NCBI GenBank assembly: GCA_900472485.1 | Contig: UCII01000023.1 | Coordinates: 30,017 to 94,016, forward strand | Reading direction: 5' to 3' | DNA from: Hyphomicrobiales bacterium | GTDB taxonomy: Bacteria; Pseudomonadota; Alphaproteobacteria; Rhizobiales; Rhizobiaceae | DNA length: 64,000 nucleotides | Shown: piece by piece, positions 9,103-16,555 of the stretch | Position numbering within the stretch: the first letter of the stretch is position 1 | How the letters are laid out: every line of letters begins with the position of its first letter | Notes under the pieces: model-generated | Seen by the model: the letters and a program-made list of their open reading frames with translations, nothing else | What the model was told of the DNA's origin: nothing | Databases searched by the model: none | Position numbers and translations under genes: made by a program

Positions 9103-9678
9103 ATGACGTCCAACGACGCAGAACCTTTGACATCGACCGACCGTCTTATCCTCCGCCGCTTTGTGCCTGAGGATTTTGTCGCCTACAGCGCCTATCGCTC
9201 CCTGCCGGAGATCTATCGTTTTCTCTACCGCGATCCTCCCTCGCCCGAAGTGATGAGGGAGCGTTTCGATATCCGCCTGAATTCCCCTTTCTCCGAAGAT
9301 GGGGATACGCTGCTATGCGCTGTCATTCGGCGGGAGGATGGCGCTTTGGTCGGTGATGTCAGCCTGACATTCGCAAACAAGGCGGCACTTCAAGCCGAGC
9401 TCGGCTATACCTCCAACCCAGCCTATGCCAGGAAGGGCTATGCCACCGAGGCGGCGCAAGCCATGATTACCCTCGGCTTCGAAAGGTTCGGCTTTCACCG
9501 GATTTTTGCACGGCTGGACGCGAAAAATGTCGGATCCGTGGGCGTCGTCGAACGGCTCGGCCTGCGCCGTGAGGCGCTTTTGATCGAGAACGATCGCTTC
9601 AACGGTATATGGGGCGACGAATGCGTCTACGCCGTGCTGAACCGCGAATGGGCCGCGGGAGCACCGCGTGAGGCGTGA
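9103..9678 (+). CDS. GNAT family N-acetyltransferase (RimJ/RimL-like)
   Basis: 191 residues. The N-terminus TSTDRLILRRFVPEDF is the usual RimJ/RimL opening (a strand reading L-I-L-R). The acetyl-CoA-binding region is LQAELGYTSNPAYARKGYATEAAQAMITLGF, a variant of the Q/R-x-x-G-x-G/A loop, followed by FGFHRIFARLDAKNVGSVGVVERLGLRREA, the second GNAT signature. The substrate cannot be read from sequence; relatives modify protein N-termini or small amines. Start ATG 9103 has AGAGGA seven bases upstream. It stands alone between the fab operon and the convergent RsmC-like gene. Confidence 0.88.
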   Translation: MTSNDAEPLTSTDRLILRRFVPEDFVAYSAYRSLPEIYRFLYRDPPSPEVMRERFDIRLNSPFSEDGDTLLCAVIRREDGALVGDVSLTFANKAALQAELGYTSNPAYARKGYATEAAQAMITLGFERFGFHRIFARLDAKNVGSVGVVERLGLRREALLIENDRFNGIWGDECVYAVLNREWAAGAPREA

Positions 9679-9708
9679 TCTGTTTGCCACCCCAGCGTAC
9701 CCATACTT

Positions 9709-9739
9709 CGTCATCCTCGGGTCAAGCCCGAGGATGACG
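9709..9739. repeat. Short REP-like palindrome
   Basis: CGTCATCCTCGGG and its exact reverse complement around a 5-base centre, in the convergent gap between the GNAT gene and the RsmC-like gene. This sequence type is dispersed in alphaproteobacterial intergenic regions. Confidence 0.75.
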
Positions 9740-9809
9740 GTAGAGATAGCGGAGGAAGAGCCTCGGGGACTCTGTGGCGCCAGGCAGCGCGGGCTGACTC
9801 TCGTATAAG

Positions 9810-9833
9810 AAAGGCGGGCGATTGGCCGCCTTT
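9810..9833 (-). terminator. Bidirectional-type terminator hairpin
   Basis: Stem AAAGGCGG (9810-9817) with CCGCCTTT (9826-9833), 6 bases beyond the RsmC-like stop. On the minus strand the stem ends in TTT; it may serve both converging genes. Confidence 0.6.
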
Positions 9834-9838
9834 GTCGC

Positions 9839-10855
9839 TTACTTCTTGGCCCAGAGCACCTTGTAGCGGGCATTGCGGCAGGTCTCGCCGAATTCTTTGA
9901 AATTCTCCGCCAGCACCGGTTCGTAAGGCAGGCCGCGATTGGCGACGAGCATCAGCCGGCCGCCGCCACGCAGAGCCGAGGCGGCCGTCTTGATCATCGC
10001 CTGGCCGAGCGAGGGTTCGGCGGCATGGCCTTCATGGAAGGGCGGGTTCATGATGATCAGGTCGTATTTGTCCTTGACCGGCTCGCTTGCCAGATCGTGC
10101 CAGAAGAAGCGCTGGGCGACTTTAGGGCAGTGCGACAGCAGATTGGCGCGTGCGGCCTCCAGAGCGCCGTAATGGGCCTCGTAGAGGTCGATGCGCTCGA
10201 TCCTCGGCGATTTCGTTGCGAGCTCTACCGAGAGATAGCCCCAGCCGGCGCCGAAATCGGCGGCATCGCCGGCAAAGTCGGCCGGCAGGCGCGAGGCGAG
10301 CAGTTCGGAGCCGGCATCGATACGGTCATGGGAGAACATGCCGGGCGCCGTGGTGAAGCTGTCGTCGACCAGCGTCGCCGGCTTTGCGAGCTGTGCCGTC
10401 AAAAGCTTGAGATCGGCAGGCCGCGCAAACCAGAAGGCCACGCCGTGATATTTCGGCATGTGCTCGATTTCGAGACCGAAGGCCTCGATGCGCTTGCGCA
10501 GCGGCTGGATGCCGTCTTCCTTGCCGCCGGCAACGACAATGAGGCCGCCTTCCCTAACGCGCGCCAGCGCTTCGGCGATATGATCCTCATTCTCGCCCTT
10601 GTGCTTGCCGCAGAGCACCAGCGCTCCGTCATAGCCTTCGCCTTCGATTTCCGGCGTCACGTTGATCCGCTGCGCTTGTAGCTGGCGATAGAAGGGGCGG
10701 AAGCCCTGGACGGCCGAAAGCTCGGCGGCAAATCCCTCCGGCAGCGCAAAGCCCGCTTCGGCGCCGAGAAACAGGATGCGCTGACCCTCGCCGGGCGCGT
10801 CGACAGTGCCGGAGGCAAAGGGATGGAACAGGGTCTTCAGGGCGTCGCGGCTCAT
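9839..10855 (-). CDS. Class I SAM methyltransferase, RsmC-like (16S rRNA guanine-N2)
   Basis: 338 residues with the two-domain layout of RsmC: a degenerate N-terminal methyltransferase-like half and a catalytic C-terminal half. The SAM-binding motif I is ADFGAGWGYLS, and the N2-guanine motif IV is DLIIMNPPFHEG, diagnostic of RsmC/RlmG-type enzymes. The family modifies guanine 1207 of 16S rRNA (E. coli numbering); substrate identity here is inferred. RLMLVANRGLPYE near the end matches the family's motif VIII region. It is convergent with the GNAT gene and followed on its upstream side by a palindromic repeat pair. Confidence 0.85.
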   Translation of the reverse strand: MSRDALKTLFHPFASGTVDAPGEGQRILFLGAEAGFALPEGFAAELSAVQGFRPFYRQLQAQRINVTPEIEGEGYDGALVLCGKHKGENEDHIAEALARVREGGLIVVAGGKEDGIQPLRKRIEAFGLEIEHMPKYHGVAFWFARPADLKLLTAQLAKPATLVDDSFTTAPGMFSHDRIDAGSELLASRLPADFAGDAADFGAGWGYLSVELATKSPRIERIDLYEAHYGALEAARANLLSHCPKVAQRFFWHDLASEPVKDKYDLIIMNPPFHEGHAAEPSLGQAMIKTAASALRGGGRLMLVANRGLPYEPVLAENFKEFGETCRNARYKVLWAKK

Positions 10856-10925
10856 GGGCGTGGTCTCGTCTTGAAAAGTGGACTTGGATCGTCGGATATC
10901 CGTGGCCTTGTCGTATCTCGTGCTT

Positions 10926-11070
10926 GCCCCTCACCCTAGCCCTCTCCCCGTTGGGACGGGGAGAGGGGACGACGGAGTAAGACAACATGCCTCAGCTTGG
11001 AAGAAGAGGATGATCTAGCACGGTCGTCATCCCCTCTCCCCGCGTGCGGGGAGAGGGCTAGGGTGAGGGG
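10926..11070. repeat. Inverted pair of palindromic intergenic elements
   Basis: The left unit (10926-10968) contains CCTCTCCCC / GGGGAGAGG around TTGGGA. The right unit (11031-11070) is nearly its reverse complement, ending GGCTAGGGTGAGGGG. The 62 bases between them are unique. It fills most of the 316-base gap between the RsmC-like gene and pnp. The same units recur at 32814 and, in a variant form, at 43724. Confidence 0.85.
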
Positions 11071-11171
11071 CCGGGCACATAGCTTCAGCGAAAGCAGGCT
11101 AGGCCGACAGCATCAACATAAAAAGGGCGCGGAAAAGATCCCGCGCCCCGGAACTTGGATGAAGGCGCAGC

Positions 11172-13310
11172 TTATTCGGCTGCGTCGTCCTTCTTCTTGT
11201 CGGCAGCGATTTCCTGGCCGGTGGCCTGATCGACGACCTTCATGGACAGGCGAACCTTGCCGCGCTCGTCGAAGCCGAGCAGCTTGACCCAGACCTTGTC
11301 GCCTTCCTTGACGACATCCTGCGTCTTGGCAACGCGCTCGGAAGCGAGCTGCGAGATGTGGACGAGGCCGTCACGGGCGCCGAAGAAGTTGACGAAGGCG
11401 CCGAAGTCGGCGGTCTTGACAACAGTACCTTCGTAGATCTGGCCGACTTCCGGCTCGGCGACGATCGAGTGGATCCACTTGCGGGCCGCTTCGATTTCCT
11501 TGCCGGAGGAGGAGGCGATCTTGACGGTGCCGTCGTCCTCGATGTTGATCTTCGCGCCGGTCTTTTCGACGATTTCGCGGATGACCTTGCCGCCGGAGCC
11601 GATGACTTCGCGGATCTTGTCGACCGGGATGTTCATGACTTCGATGCGCGGAGCGAATTCGCCGAGCTGGCCACGGCTTTCGGTGATTGCCTTGGACATT
11701 TCGCCGAGGATGTGGGCACGACCGCCCTGCGCCTGACCGAGAGCGACCTTCATGATCTCTTCGGTGATGCCGGCGATCTTGATATCCATCTGCAGCGAGG
11801 TGATGCCGTCAGCGGTGCCGGCGACCTTGAAGTCCATGTCGCCGAGGTGGTCTTCGTCACCCAGGATGTCGGAAAGAACGGCGAAGCGATCGCCTTCCAG
11901 GATCAGGCCCATGGCGATGCCGGCAACCGGCTTTGCCAGCGGAACGCCGGCATCCATCAGAGCGAGCGAGGTGCCGCAAACCGTTGCCATCGAGGACGAG
12001 CCGTTGGACTCGGTGATCTCGGAAACGACGCGCAGCGTGTAGGGGAACTGTTCCGCCGTCGGCAGCATCGGGCGAATAGCGCGCCATGCGAGCTTGCCGT
12101 GACCGATTTCGCGGCGGCCAGGGGAGCCCATACGACCGGTTTCGCCAACCGAGTAGGGAGGGAAGTTGTAATGGAGCAGGAAGCGCTCCTTGTACATGCC
12201 GGTCAGGCTGTCGACATACTGTTCATCTTCGCCGGTGCCGAGCGTGGCGACGACGATTGCCTGCGTTTCACCGCGGGTAAACAGCGCAGAACCGTGCGTG
12301 CGCGGCAGCAGGCCGACTTCCGAAACGATCGGGCGAACGGTCGACAGGTCGCGGCCGTCGATGCGGCTCGACGTGTCGAGGATGTTCCAGCGAACGATCT
12401 TCGCCTGCAGGTGCTTGAAGATGGCGCCGACTTCTTCGGCCGTGTACTTGGCTTCGCCTTCTTCCGGCAGGAAGTGTGCCTTCACCTTCGCCTTGACGGC
12501 GTCGACGGCAGCGTAGCGATCGGCCTTCTGGGTGATCTTGTAGGCGTCGCGCAGTTCGGCTTCGGCCAGACCGAGCATTTCCTTCTCAAGCTCGGAATAA
12601 TCTTCCGGCTGGAAGTCGCGCGGTTCCTTGGCGGCGACTTCGGCGAGCTTGATGATCGCGTCGATGACGGGCTGGAAGCCGCGATGACCGAACATTACGG
12701 CGCCGAGCATGACGTCTTCAGGCAGTTCCTTGGCTTCGGATTCAACCATCAGAACGGCGTCCTGCGTGCCGGCAACGACGAGATCGAGGCTCGATTCGTC
12801 CATCTCGTCGAGATGCGGGTTGAGCACGTATTCGCCGTTGATGTAGCCGACGCGAGCGCCGCCGACCGGGCCCATGAAGGGAACGCCCGAGAGCGTCAGG
12901 GCAGCCGAGGTTGCAACCATGGACAGGATGTCCGGATTGTTTTCGAGGTCATGCTGGATGACGGTGACGACAACCTGAGTGTCGTTCTTGTAGCCTTCCG
13001 GGAAGAGCGGGCGGATCGGGCGGTCGATCAGGCGCGAAACGAGGGTTTCGTTTTCGCTCGGACGACCCTCACGCTTGAAGTAGCCACCGGGGATCTTGCC
13101 AGCTGCGTAGGTCTTTTCCTGGTAGTTGACGGTGAGCGGGAAGAAGTCCTGGCCCGGCTTCGGCGCCTTGGCGGAAACGACGGTCGCAAGCACCACGGTC
13201 TCGCCGTAGGTGGCGACAACGGCGCCGTCAGCCTGACGGGCGATCTTGCCGGTTTCGAGCTTTAGCGGGCGGCCTGCCCACTCGATTTCGACGGTATGGA
13301 TATCGAACAT
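11172..13310 (-). CDS. pnp: Polyribonucleotide nucleotidyltransferase (PNPase)
   Basis: 712 residues, full family length. A 3'-5' phosphorolytic exoribonuclease of the RNA degradosome. Layout: two RNase PH-like domains (first starts MFDIHTVEIEWAGRPLKLE; second contains FTRGETQAIVVATLGT and TESNGSSSMATVCG), an alpha-helical linker, a KH domain (IREVIGSGGKVIREI) and an S1 domain (GQIYEGTVVKTADFGAFVNF). The frame is open upstream to 13382, but the ATG at 13310 is the family start with AAGG seven bases before it. It follows rpsO in the same direction, as in most bacteria. Confidence 0.97.
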   Translation of the reverse strand: MFDIHTVEIEWAGRPLKLETGKIARQADGAVVATYGETVVLATVVSAKAPKPGQDFFPLTVNYQEKTYAAGKIPGGYFKREGRPSENETLVSRLIDRPIRPLFPEGYKNDTQVVVTVIQHDLENNPDILSMVATSAALTLSGVPFMGPVGGARVGYINGEYVLNPHLDEMDESSLDLVVAGTQDAVLMVESEAKELPEDVMLGAVMFGHRGFQPVIDAIIKLAEVAAKEPRDFQPEDYSELEKEMLGLAEAELRDAYKITQKADRYAAVDAVKAKVKAHFLPEEGEAKYTAEEVGAIFKHLQAKIVRWNILDTSSRIDGRDLSTVRPIVSEVGLLPRTHGSALFTRGETQAIVVATLGTGEDEQYVDSLTGMYKERFLLHYNFPPYSVGETGRMGSPGRREIGHGKLAWRAIRPMLPTAEQFPYTLRVVSEITESNGSSSMATVCGTSLALMDAGVPLAKPVAGIAMGLILEGDRFAVLSDILGDEDHLGDMDFKVAGTADGITSLQMDIKIAGITEEIMKVALGQAQGGRAHILGEMSKAITESRGQLGEFAPRIEVMNIPVDKIREVIGSGGKVIREIVEKTGAKINIEDDGTVKIASSSGKEIEAARKWIHSIVAEPEVGQIYEGTVVKTADFGAFVNFFGARDGLVHISQLASERVAKTQDVVKEGDKVWVKLLGFDERGKVRLSMKVVDQATGQEIAADKKKDDAAE

Positions 13311-13635
13311 ATCTTGTCCTTGCATGATGCGGGAAAAGGCGCCGTCGCCGACGAATTCGGCAGGGCACATCTTCGACCGCACGAAGTGTGACGCATCACG
13401 GGCAAGACAACGAGAGGCTTTCGAAGATCGGCCGAAGCGCTAGGCTTCGGCTGAAAGCATCCGGCAATCCTGCCCCATGACAGGTCAACGGTTGTTGTTG
13501 GCAGCACCGGCCCATCCGGCCTGCCGTCGGTCTCGCATCGCACCGGCATAAGGCGCGAGGGAAACTGGTCTCAAGGGTTCATACCCTTCATAAGCATCCG
13601 GCGGACGTTCAGGTGAACGCCCGCCGGAGATTCCT
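13311..13635. other. rpsO-pnp intergenic leader
   Basis: A 325-base non-coding stretch between rpsO and pnp on the minus strand. It contains the rpsO 3' hairpin (13597-13628). The remainder is the presumed pnp leader; in other bacteria this region carries RNase III sites for pnp autoregulation, but no equivalent long stem was identified by eye here. Confidence 0.5.
13597..13628 (-). terminator. Hairpin downstream of rpsO
   Basis: Strong stem TCCGGCGG-A-CGTTC / GAACG-C-CCGCCGGA with a 4-base loop, starting 7 bases after the rpsO stop. There is no U-run, so it is likelier an attenuator or 3'-stabiliser that lets some transcription reach pnp. Confidence 0.6.
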
Positions 13636-13905
13636 TTAGCGGCGGATACCGAGGCTGGTGATCAGCTTGGTATAACGGCCTTCGTCCTTCTTCTTGAGGT
13701 AGTCAAGAAGCGAGCGCCGGCTGGAAACCATCGTCAGGAGGCCACGACGGGAGTGGTTGTCCTTCTTGTGGTCCTTGAAGTGTTCCGTGAGGTTGTTGAT
13801 GCGCTCGGTCAGGATCGCAACCTGGACTTCCGGAGAACCGGTGTCGCCTTCGGCGGTAGCGTATTCCTTGATCAGCGCAGCCTTGCGCTCAGCAGTGATC
13901 GACAT
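13636..13905 (-). CDS. rpsO: 30S ribosomal protein S15
   Basis: 89 residues, the exact family length. S15 binds 16S rRNA and organises the platform of the 30S subunit. The protein begins MSITAERKAALIKEYA and carries GDTGSPEVQVAILTERINNLTEHFK and HKKDNHSRRGLLTMVSSRRSLLDYL, both universal S15 blocks. The frame is open upstream to 13989, but the ATG at 13905 is the family start and has AAGGACCATCCG before it. It is followed by pnp in the same orientation. Confidence 0.98.
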   Translation of the reverse strand: MSITAERKAALIKEYATAEGDTGSPEVQVAILTERINNLTEHFKDHKKDNHSRRGLLTMVSSRRSLLDYLKKKDEGRYTKLITSLGIRR

Positions 13906-14057
13906 CGGATGGTCCTTTCTATGAGAGGAGATTGAAGTCGCCAAACGCCGGGATGTCGTCCAGCATTGGCCGCGAATGCAATCAGGCATGCCTGATGCTG
14001 GCGCTGCCTATAAACCAAATGAGCGCCAATTGAAAGAGGGTTCTCCCTGGGCGCCTT

Positions 14058-14909
14058 TCAGCGCCCCGCCATGGCGTCCCGGATCATGGCATCGTAGCCT
14101 TCCGGATCCTGCAGCATGGCGAAATGGCTGGCGTCCTTCAGGATGACGAGCTTGGCGCCCGGGATCTCCTTCGCCATCATCTCGGTATGGTCCAGCTTCA
14201 CCGCCTCATCATGGTCGCCGATGGCGAGCGTCACCGGCACCGTGATCTTGCCGAGGTCGGCTGCCGTCCATGCCGGCTGCGCCGCCCACATCTGCGAGAT
14301 CTGGTTGACGAAGGCCTCATATTCGTTCGGGGTCGGCGACAGTTTCTTGTAATACTCGCCGGCGACGTTGATGTAGTCGTTGAAAGTCTTGTTGCTCATG
14401 ACGTCGGGCTTCACGCCGTCTGTCGTGACATTGGCGGCTTGCGCGATCACGCGGGTCAGCTTTTCGGGATGTTTCATCGCCATGTCGATGCCGATGATGC
14501 CGCCGTCAGACCATCCGACCAGCGTCACCTTGCCGACCTTCAGATAGTCGAGCAGCGCAACGTAGTCCGAAGTCATCAGATCGTAGCCGAAGGGTTTCTC
14601 GCTGCGCGTCGAGCGGCCGTGCCCGCGGCTGTCGGCGACGATGACGAGATGATCTCTCGCGAAATCGGCGACCTGAGCGCCCCAGACGTCGGCATTCCCG
14701 AGACCGCCATGAATGAAGAGGATCGGGTCACCCGCGCCATATTCGGCATAATACATCTTGATGTCGTTGACATCGGCCATGCCGCTTGTTTTCGGCTGCG
14801 GCATTGGCGGAAATGGCGGTAGCCCGGCCCACCGCTCGGCGGATTGGGTATTCGTAACTGTCAGGAACAGGGAAAGGAATGCAACTATTCCGAATGCAAC
14901 TCTGCGCAT
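14058..14909 (-). CDS. Secreted alpha/beta hydrolase
   Basis: 283 residues. The N-terminal MRRVAFGIVAFLSLFLTVTNTQSA is a signal peptide, so the enzyme is exported. The alpha/beta hydrolase fold shows the oxyanion strand ILFIHGGLGNADVW, the nucleophile elbow LVGWSDGGIIG (Ser), an acid near AIGDHDEAV (Asp) and the catalytic His in DASHFAMLQDPEG. The substrate is unknown; relatives include esterases and haloperoxidase-like enzymes. The start is ATG 14909 with AAAGGGGG six bases before it, better than the longer frame from 14975. It sits between truB and rpsO, where rhizobial and other genomes normally have nothing. Confidence 0.86.
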   Translation of the reverse strand: MRRVAFGIVAFLSLFLTVTNTQSAERWAGLPPFPPMPQPKTSGMADVNDIKMYYAEYGAGDPILFIHGGLGNADVWGAQVADFARDHLVIVADSRGHGRSTRSEKPFGYDLMTSDYVALLDYLKVGKVTLVGWSDGGIIGIDMAMKHPEKLTRVIAQAANVTTDGVKPDVMSNKTFNDYINVAGEYYKKLSPTPNEYEAFVNQISQMWAAQPAWTAADLGKITVPVTLAIGDHDEAVKLDHTEMMAKEIPGAKLVILKDASHFAMLQDPEGYDAMIRDAMAGR

Positions 14910-15001
14910 GTTTGCCCCCTTTGAACGGGCCATGATGGCCCGTCGGGGAGCATATCGCATCGCCATTGCCCGCAATAGCCGCTATTTCCGGTTGATTGAG
15001 G

Positions 15002-15934
15002 TCAGCCGAACACGCGCTTGGGGCGGAATTCGCCCTGGCCGATCTCGCCGATCGCTATCAGCTTGCCGCGGGCCGTGGCATAGGCCTCGGTTTCGGCAAC
15101 CGGCGCATCGCGGCCGCGCACCAGGATCGGGTTGCCCATCTTCAGGCGGTGTGCCTGGTCGTCGCTGATGACAAGATGCGGCAGCGAAGACAGCGCTTCC
15201 GCCGTGTCGATCAGCAGTGCGTCGAGGGCTGCAAGCCGCTCGTCCGCGTCCTCGATCTCTTCCAGCGCCACGAGATCGGCAAGCGGCACCATCGCTTCTT
15301 CGGCGAAGGGGGCAACGAAGCTGCGGCGCAGACCGGAAATATGGCCGTAGCAGCCGAGATCGCGACCGAAATCGCGGGCAAGCGCACGCACATAGGTACC
15401 CTTGCCGCATTCCACTTCGAAATGTGCCGTGTTGGCATCAGGGCAGGCGAGCAGCGTCAGGCGGAAAATCTCGACTTCGCGCGAGGGGATCTCGACCGTC
15501 TCGCCTTCGCGGGCAAGGTCATAGGCGCGCTCGCCAGCAATCTTGATGGCCGAGAACTGCGGCGGGATCTGGTTGATGACGCCGGTATAGTTCGGCAGCA
15601 GTGCGCGAATATCCTCTTCGCTCGGACGCTTGTCGGAGGTGGCGGTTACCGCGCCCTCGAGGTCGTCGGAAGCGCGTTCTTCGCCCCAGGTCACGGTGAA
15701 TTCATAGATCTTGCGGCCGTCCATGACGTAAGGAACCGTCTTCGTGGCGTCGCCGAGCGCGATCGGCAGCATGCCGGAGGCGAGCGGATCGAGCGTGCCG
15801 GCATGGCCGGCCTTCTGGGCCTTGAATAGCCACTTGATCTTGGAAACGGCTTCGGTCGAGCCGAAGTCGATCGGCTTGTCGAGGATGAGCCAGCCCGAAA
15901 TCGGACGGCCCTTGGGCTTGCGTGGCTTGGACAT
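15002..15934 (-). CDS. truB: tRNA pseudouridine(55) synthase
   Basis: 310 residues. It forms pseudouridine-55 in the T-loop of tRNAs. The N-terminus GWLILDKPIDFGSTEAVSKIKW is the TruB opening, the catalytic motif is KAGHAGTLDPLASGMLPIALG (Asp in GTLD), and RAYDLAREGETVEIPSREV follows as in the family. The C-terminal part FGRDLGCYGHISGLRRSFVAPF and the following helical region are typical. It starts 12 bases after the rbfA stop, so the two are co-transcribed. Confidence 0.96.
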   Translation of the reverse strand: MSKPRKPKGRPISGWLILDKPIDFGSTEAVSKIKWLFKAQKAGHAGTLDPLASGMLPIALGDATKTVPYVMDGRKIYEFTVTWGEERASDDLEGAVTATSDKRPSEEDIRALLPNYTGVINQIPPQFSAIKIAGERAYDLAREGETVEIPSREVEIFRLTLLACPDANTAHFEVECGKGTYVRALARDFGRDLGCYGHISGLRRSFVAPFAEEAMVPLADLVALEEIEDADERLAALDALLIDTAEALSSLPHLVISDDQAHRLKMGNPILVRGRDAPVAETEAYATARGKLIAIGEIGQGEFRPKRVFG

Positions 15935-15946
15935 TCTCTGTCTCTG

Positions 15947-16354
15947 TTATTGATCTTGGTCGTTGTCGTCGTCGAGATCGCGGCTGACCTCGGGCGAGCG
16001 CAGAAGCGCGTCGATCTTCTTGTAATTGTCGAAGCTCGTATCATCGCGAAAGCGAACTTCCGGCATGTACTTCATCTGGCGCAGTTGCGGGCCGAGGCGA
16101 CCGCGGATGTATTTCGCGTGGCGGTTCAGCGCTTCGATGACGGCGCCGTGGTCGGAAACGCCGAGCGGCGTCACGAAGGCCGTCGCGATCTTCAGATCAG
16201 GCGACATGCGCACTTCGGAAATGGAGATCACGGTGCGCTCGATCAGGTCGTCGCGCACTTCGCCGCGCTGCAGAACCTGCGTGATCGCTGAGCGCACCTG
16301 CTCGCCGACGCGAAGCATGCGCTGCGAAGGCGCGGAAGAAGTTGGTCTGGTCAT
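15947..16354 (-). CDS. rbfA: Ribosome-binding factor A
   Basis: 135 residues, KH-type fold. It binds the 30S subunit and matures the 5' end of 16S rRNA. The core reads SQRMLRVGEQVRSAITQVLQRG, VISISEVRMSPDLKIATAFVTPLG and LGPQLRQMKYMPEVRFRDDTSF, all standard RbfA segments. The tail is acidic (DLDDDNDQDQ). The start is ATG 16354. An intrinsic terminator separates it from infB upstream, so rbfA-truB probably also has its own promoter in 16355-16497. Confidence 0.95.
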   Translation of the reverse strand: MTRPTSSAPSQRMLRVGEQVRSAITQVLQRGEVRDDLIERTVISISEVRMSPDLKIATAFVTPLGVSDHGAVIEALNRHAKYIRGRLGPQLRQMKYMPEVRFRDDTSFDNYKKIDALLRSPEVSRDLDDDNDQDQ

Positions 16355-16497
16355 GGTTGTTCCGTTAGCAGCGTCCTTTGGACGCGATAAAGCGGGTCAA
16401 ATGACTCGATCCGGCTCAAAGGTCAAGGCTGGACAGGGTTTGCGGCCCGCCAGAAGCCGAGAATCCTTGCGAAAGCCGTGTCCTGCTCATAATGCGC

Positions 16498-16530
16498 AAG
16501 AAAAAACCGCCGGTTTTGGCCGGCGGTTTT
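16498..16530 (-). terminator. Rho-independent terminator after infB
   Basis: Minus-strand stem AACCGCCGGC CAAA-type loop with complementary GCCGGCGGTT, followed by six T. It starts about 26 bases beyond the infB stop and lies before rbfA, splitting the cluster. Confidence 0.88.
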
Positions 16531-16555
16531 GATATCTCGCAAATCGAAAGATCGC

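Noticed and set aside
11358..13265. 635-residue open frame on the plus strand
   Set aside because: Antisense shadow of pnp in high-GC DNA; no ribosome binding site and no family features.
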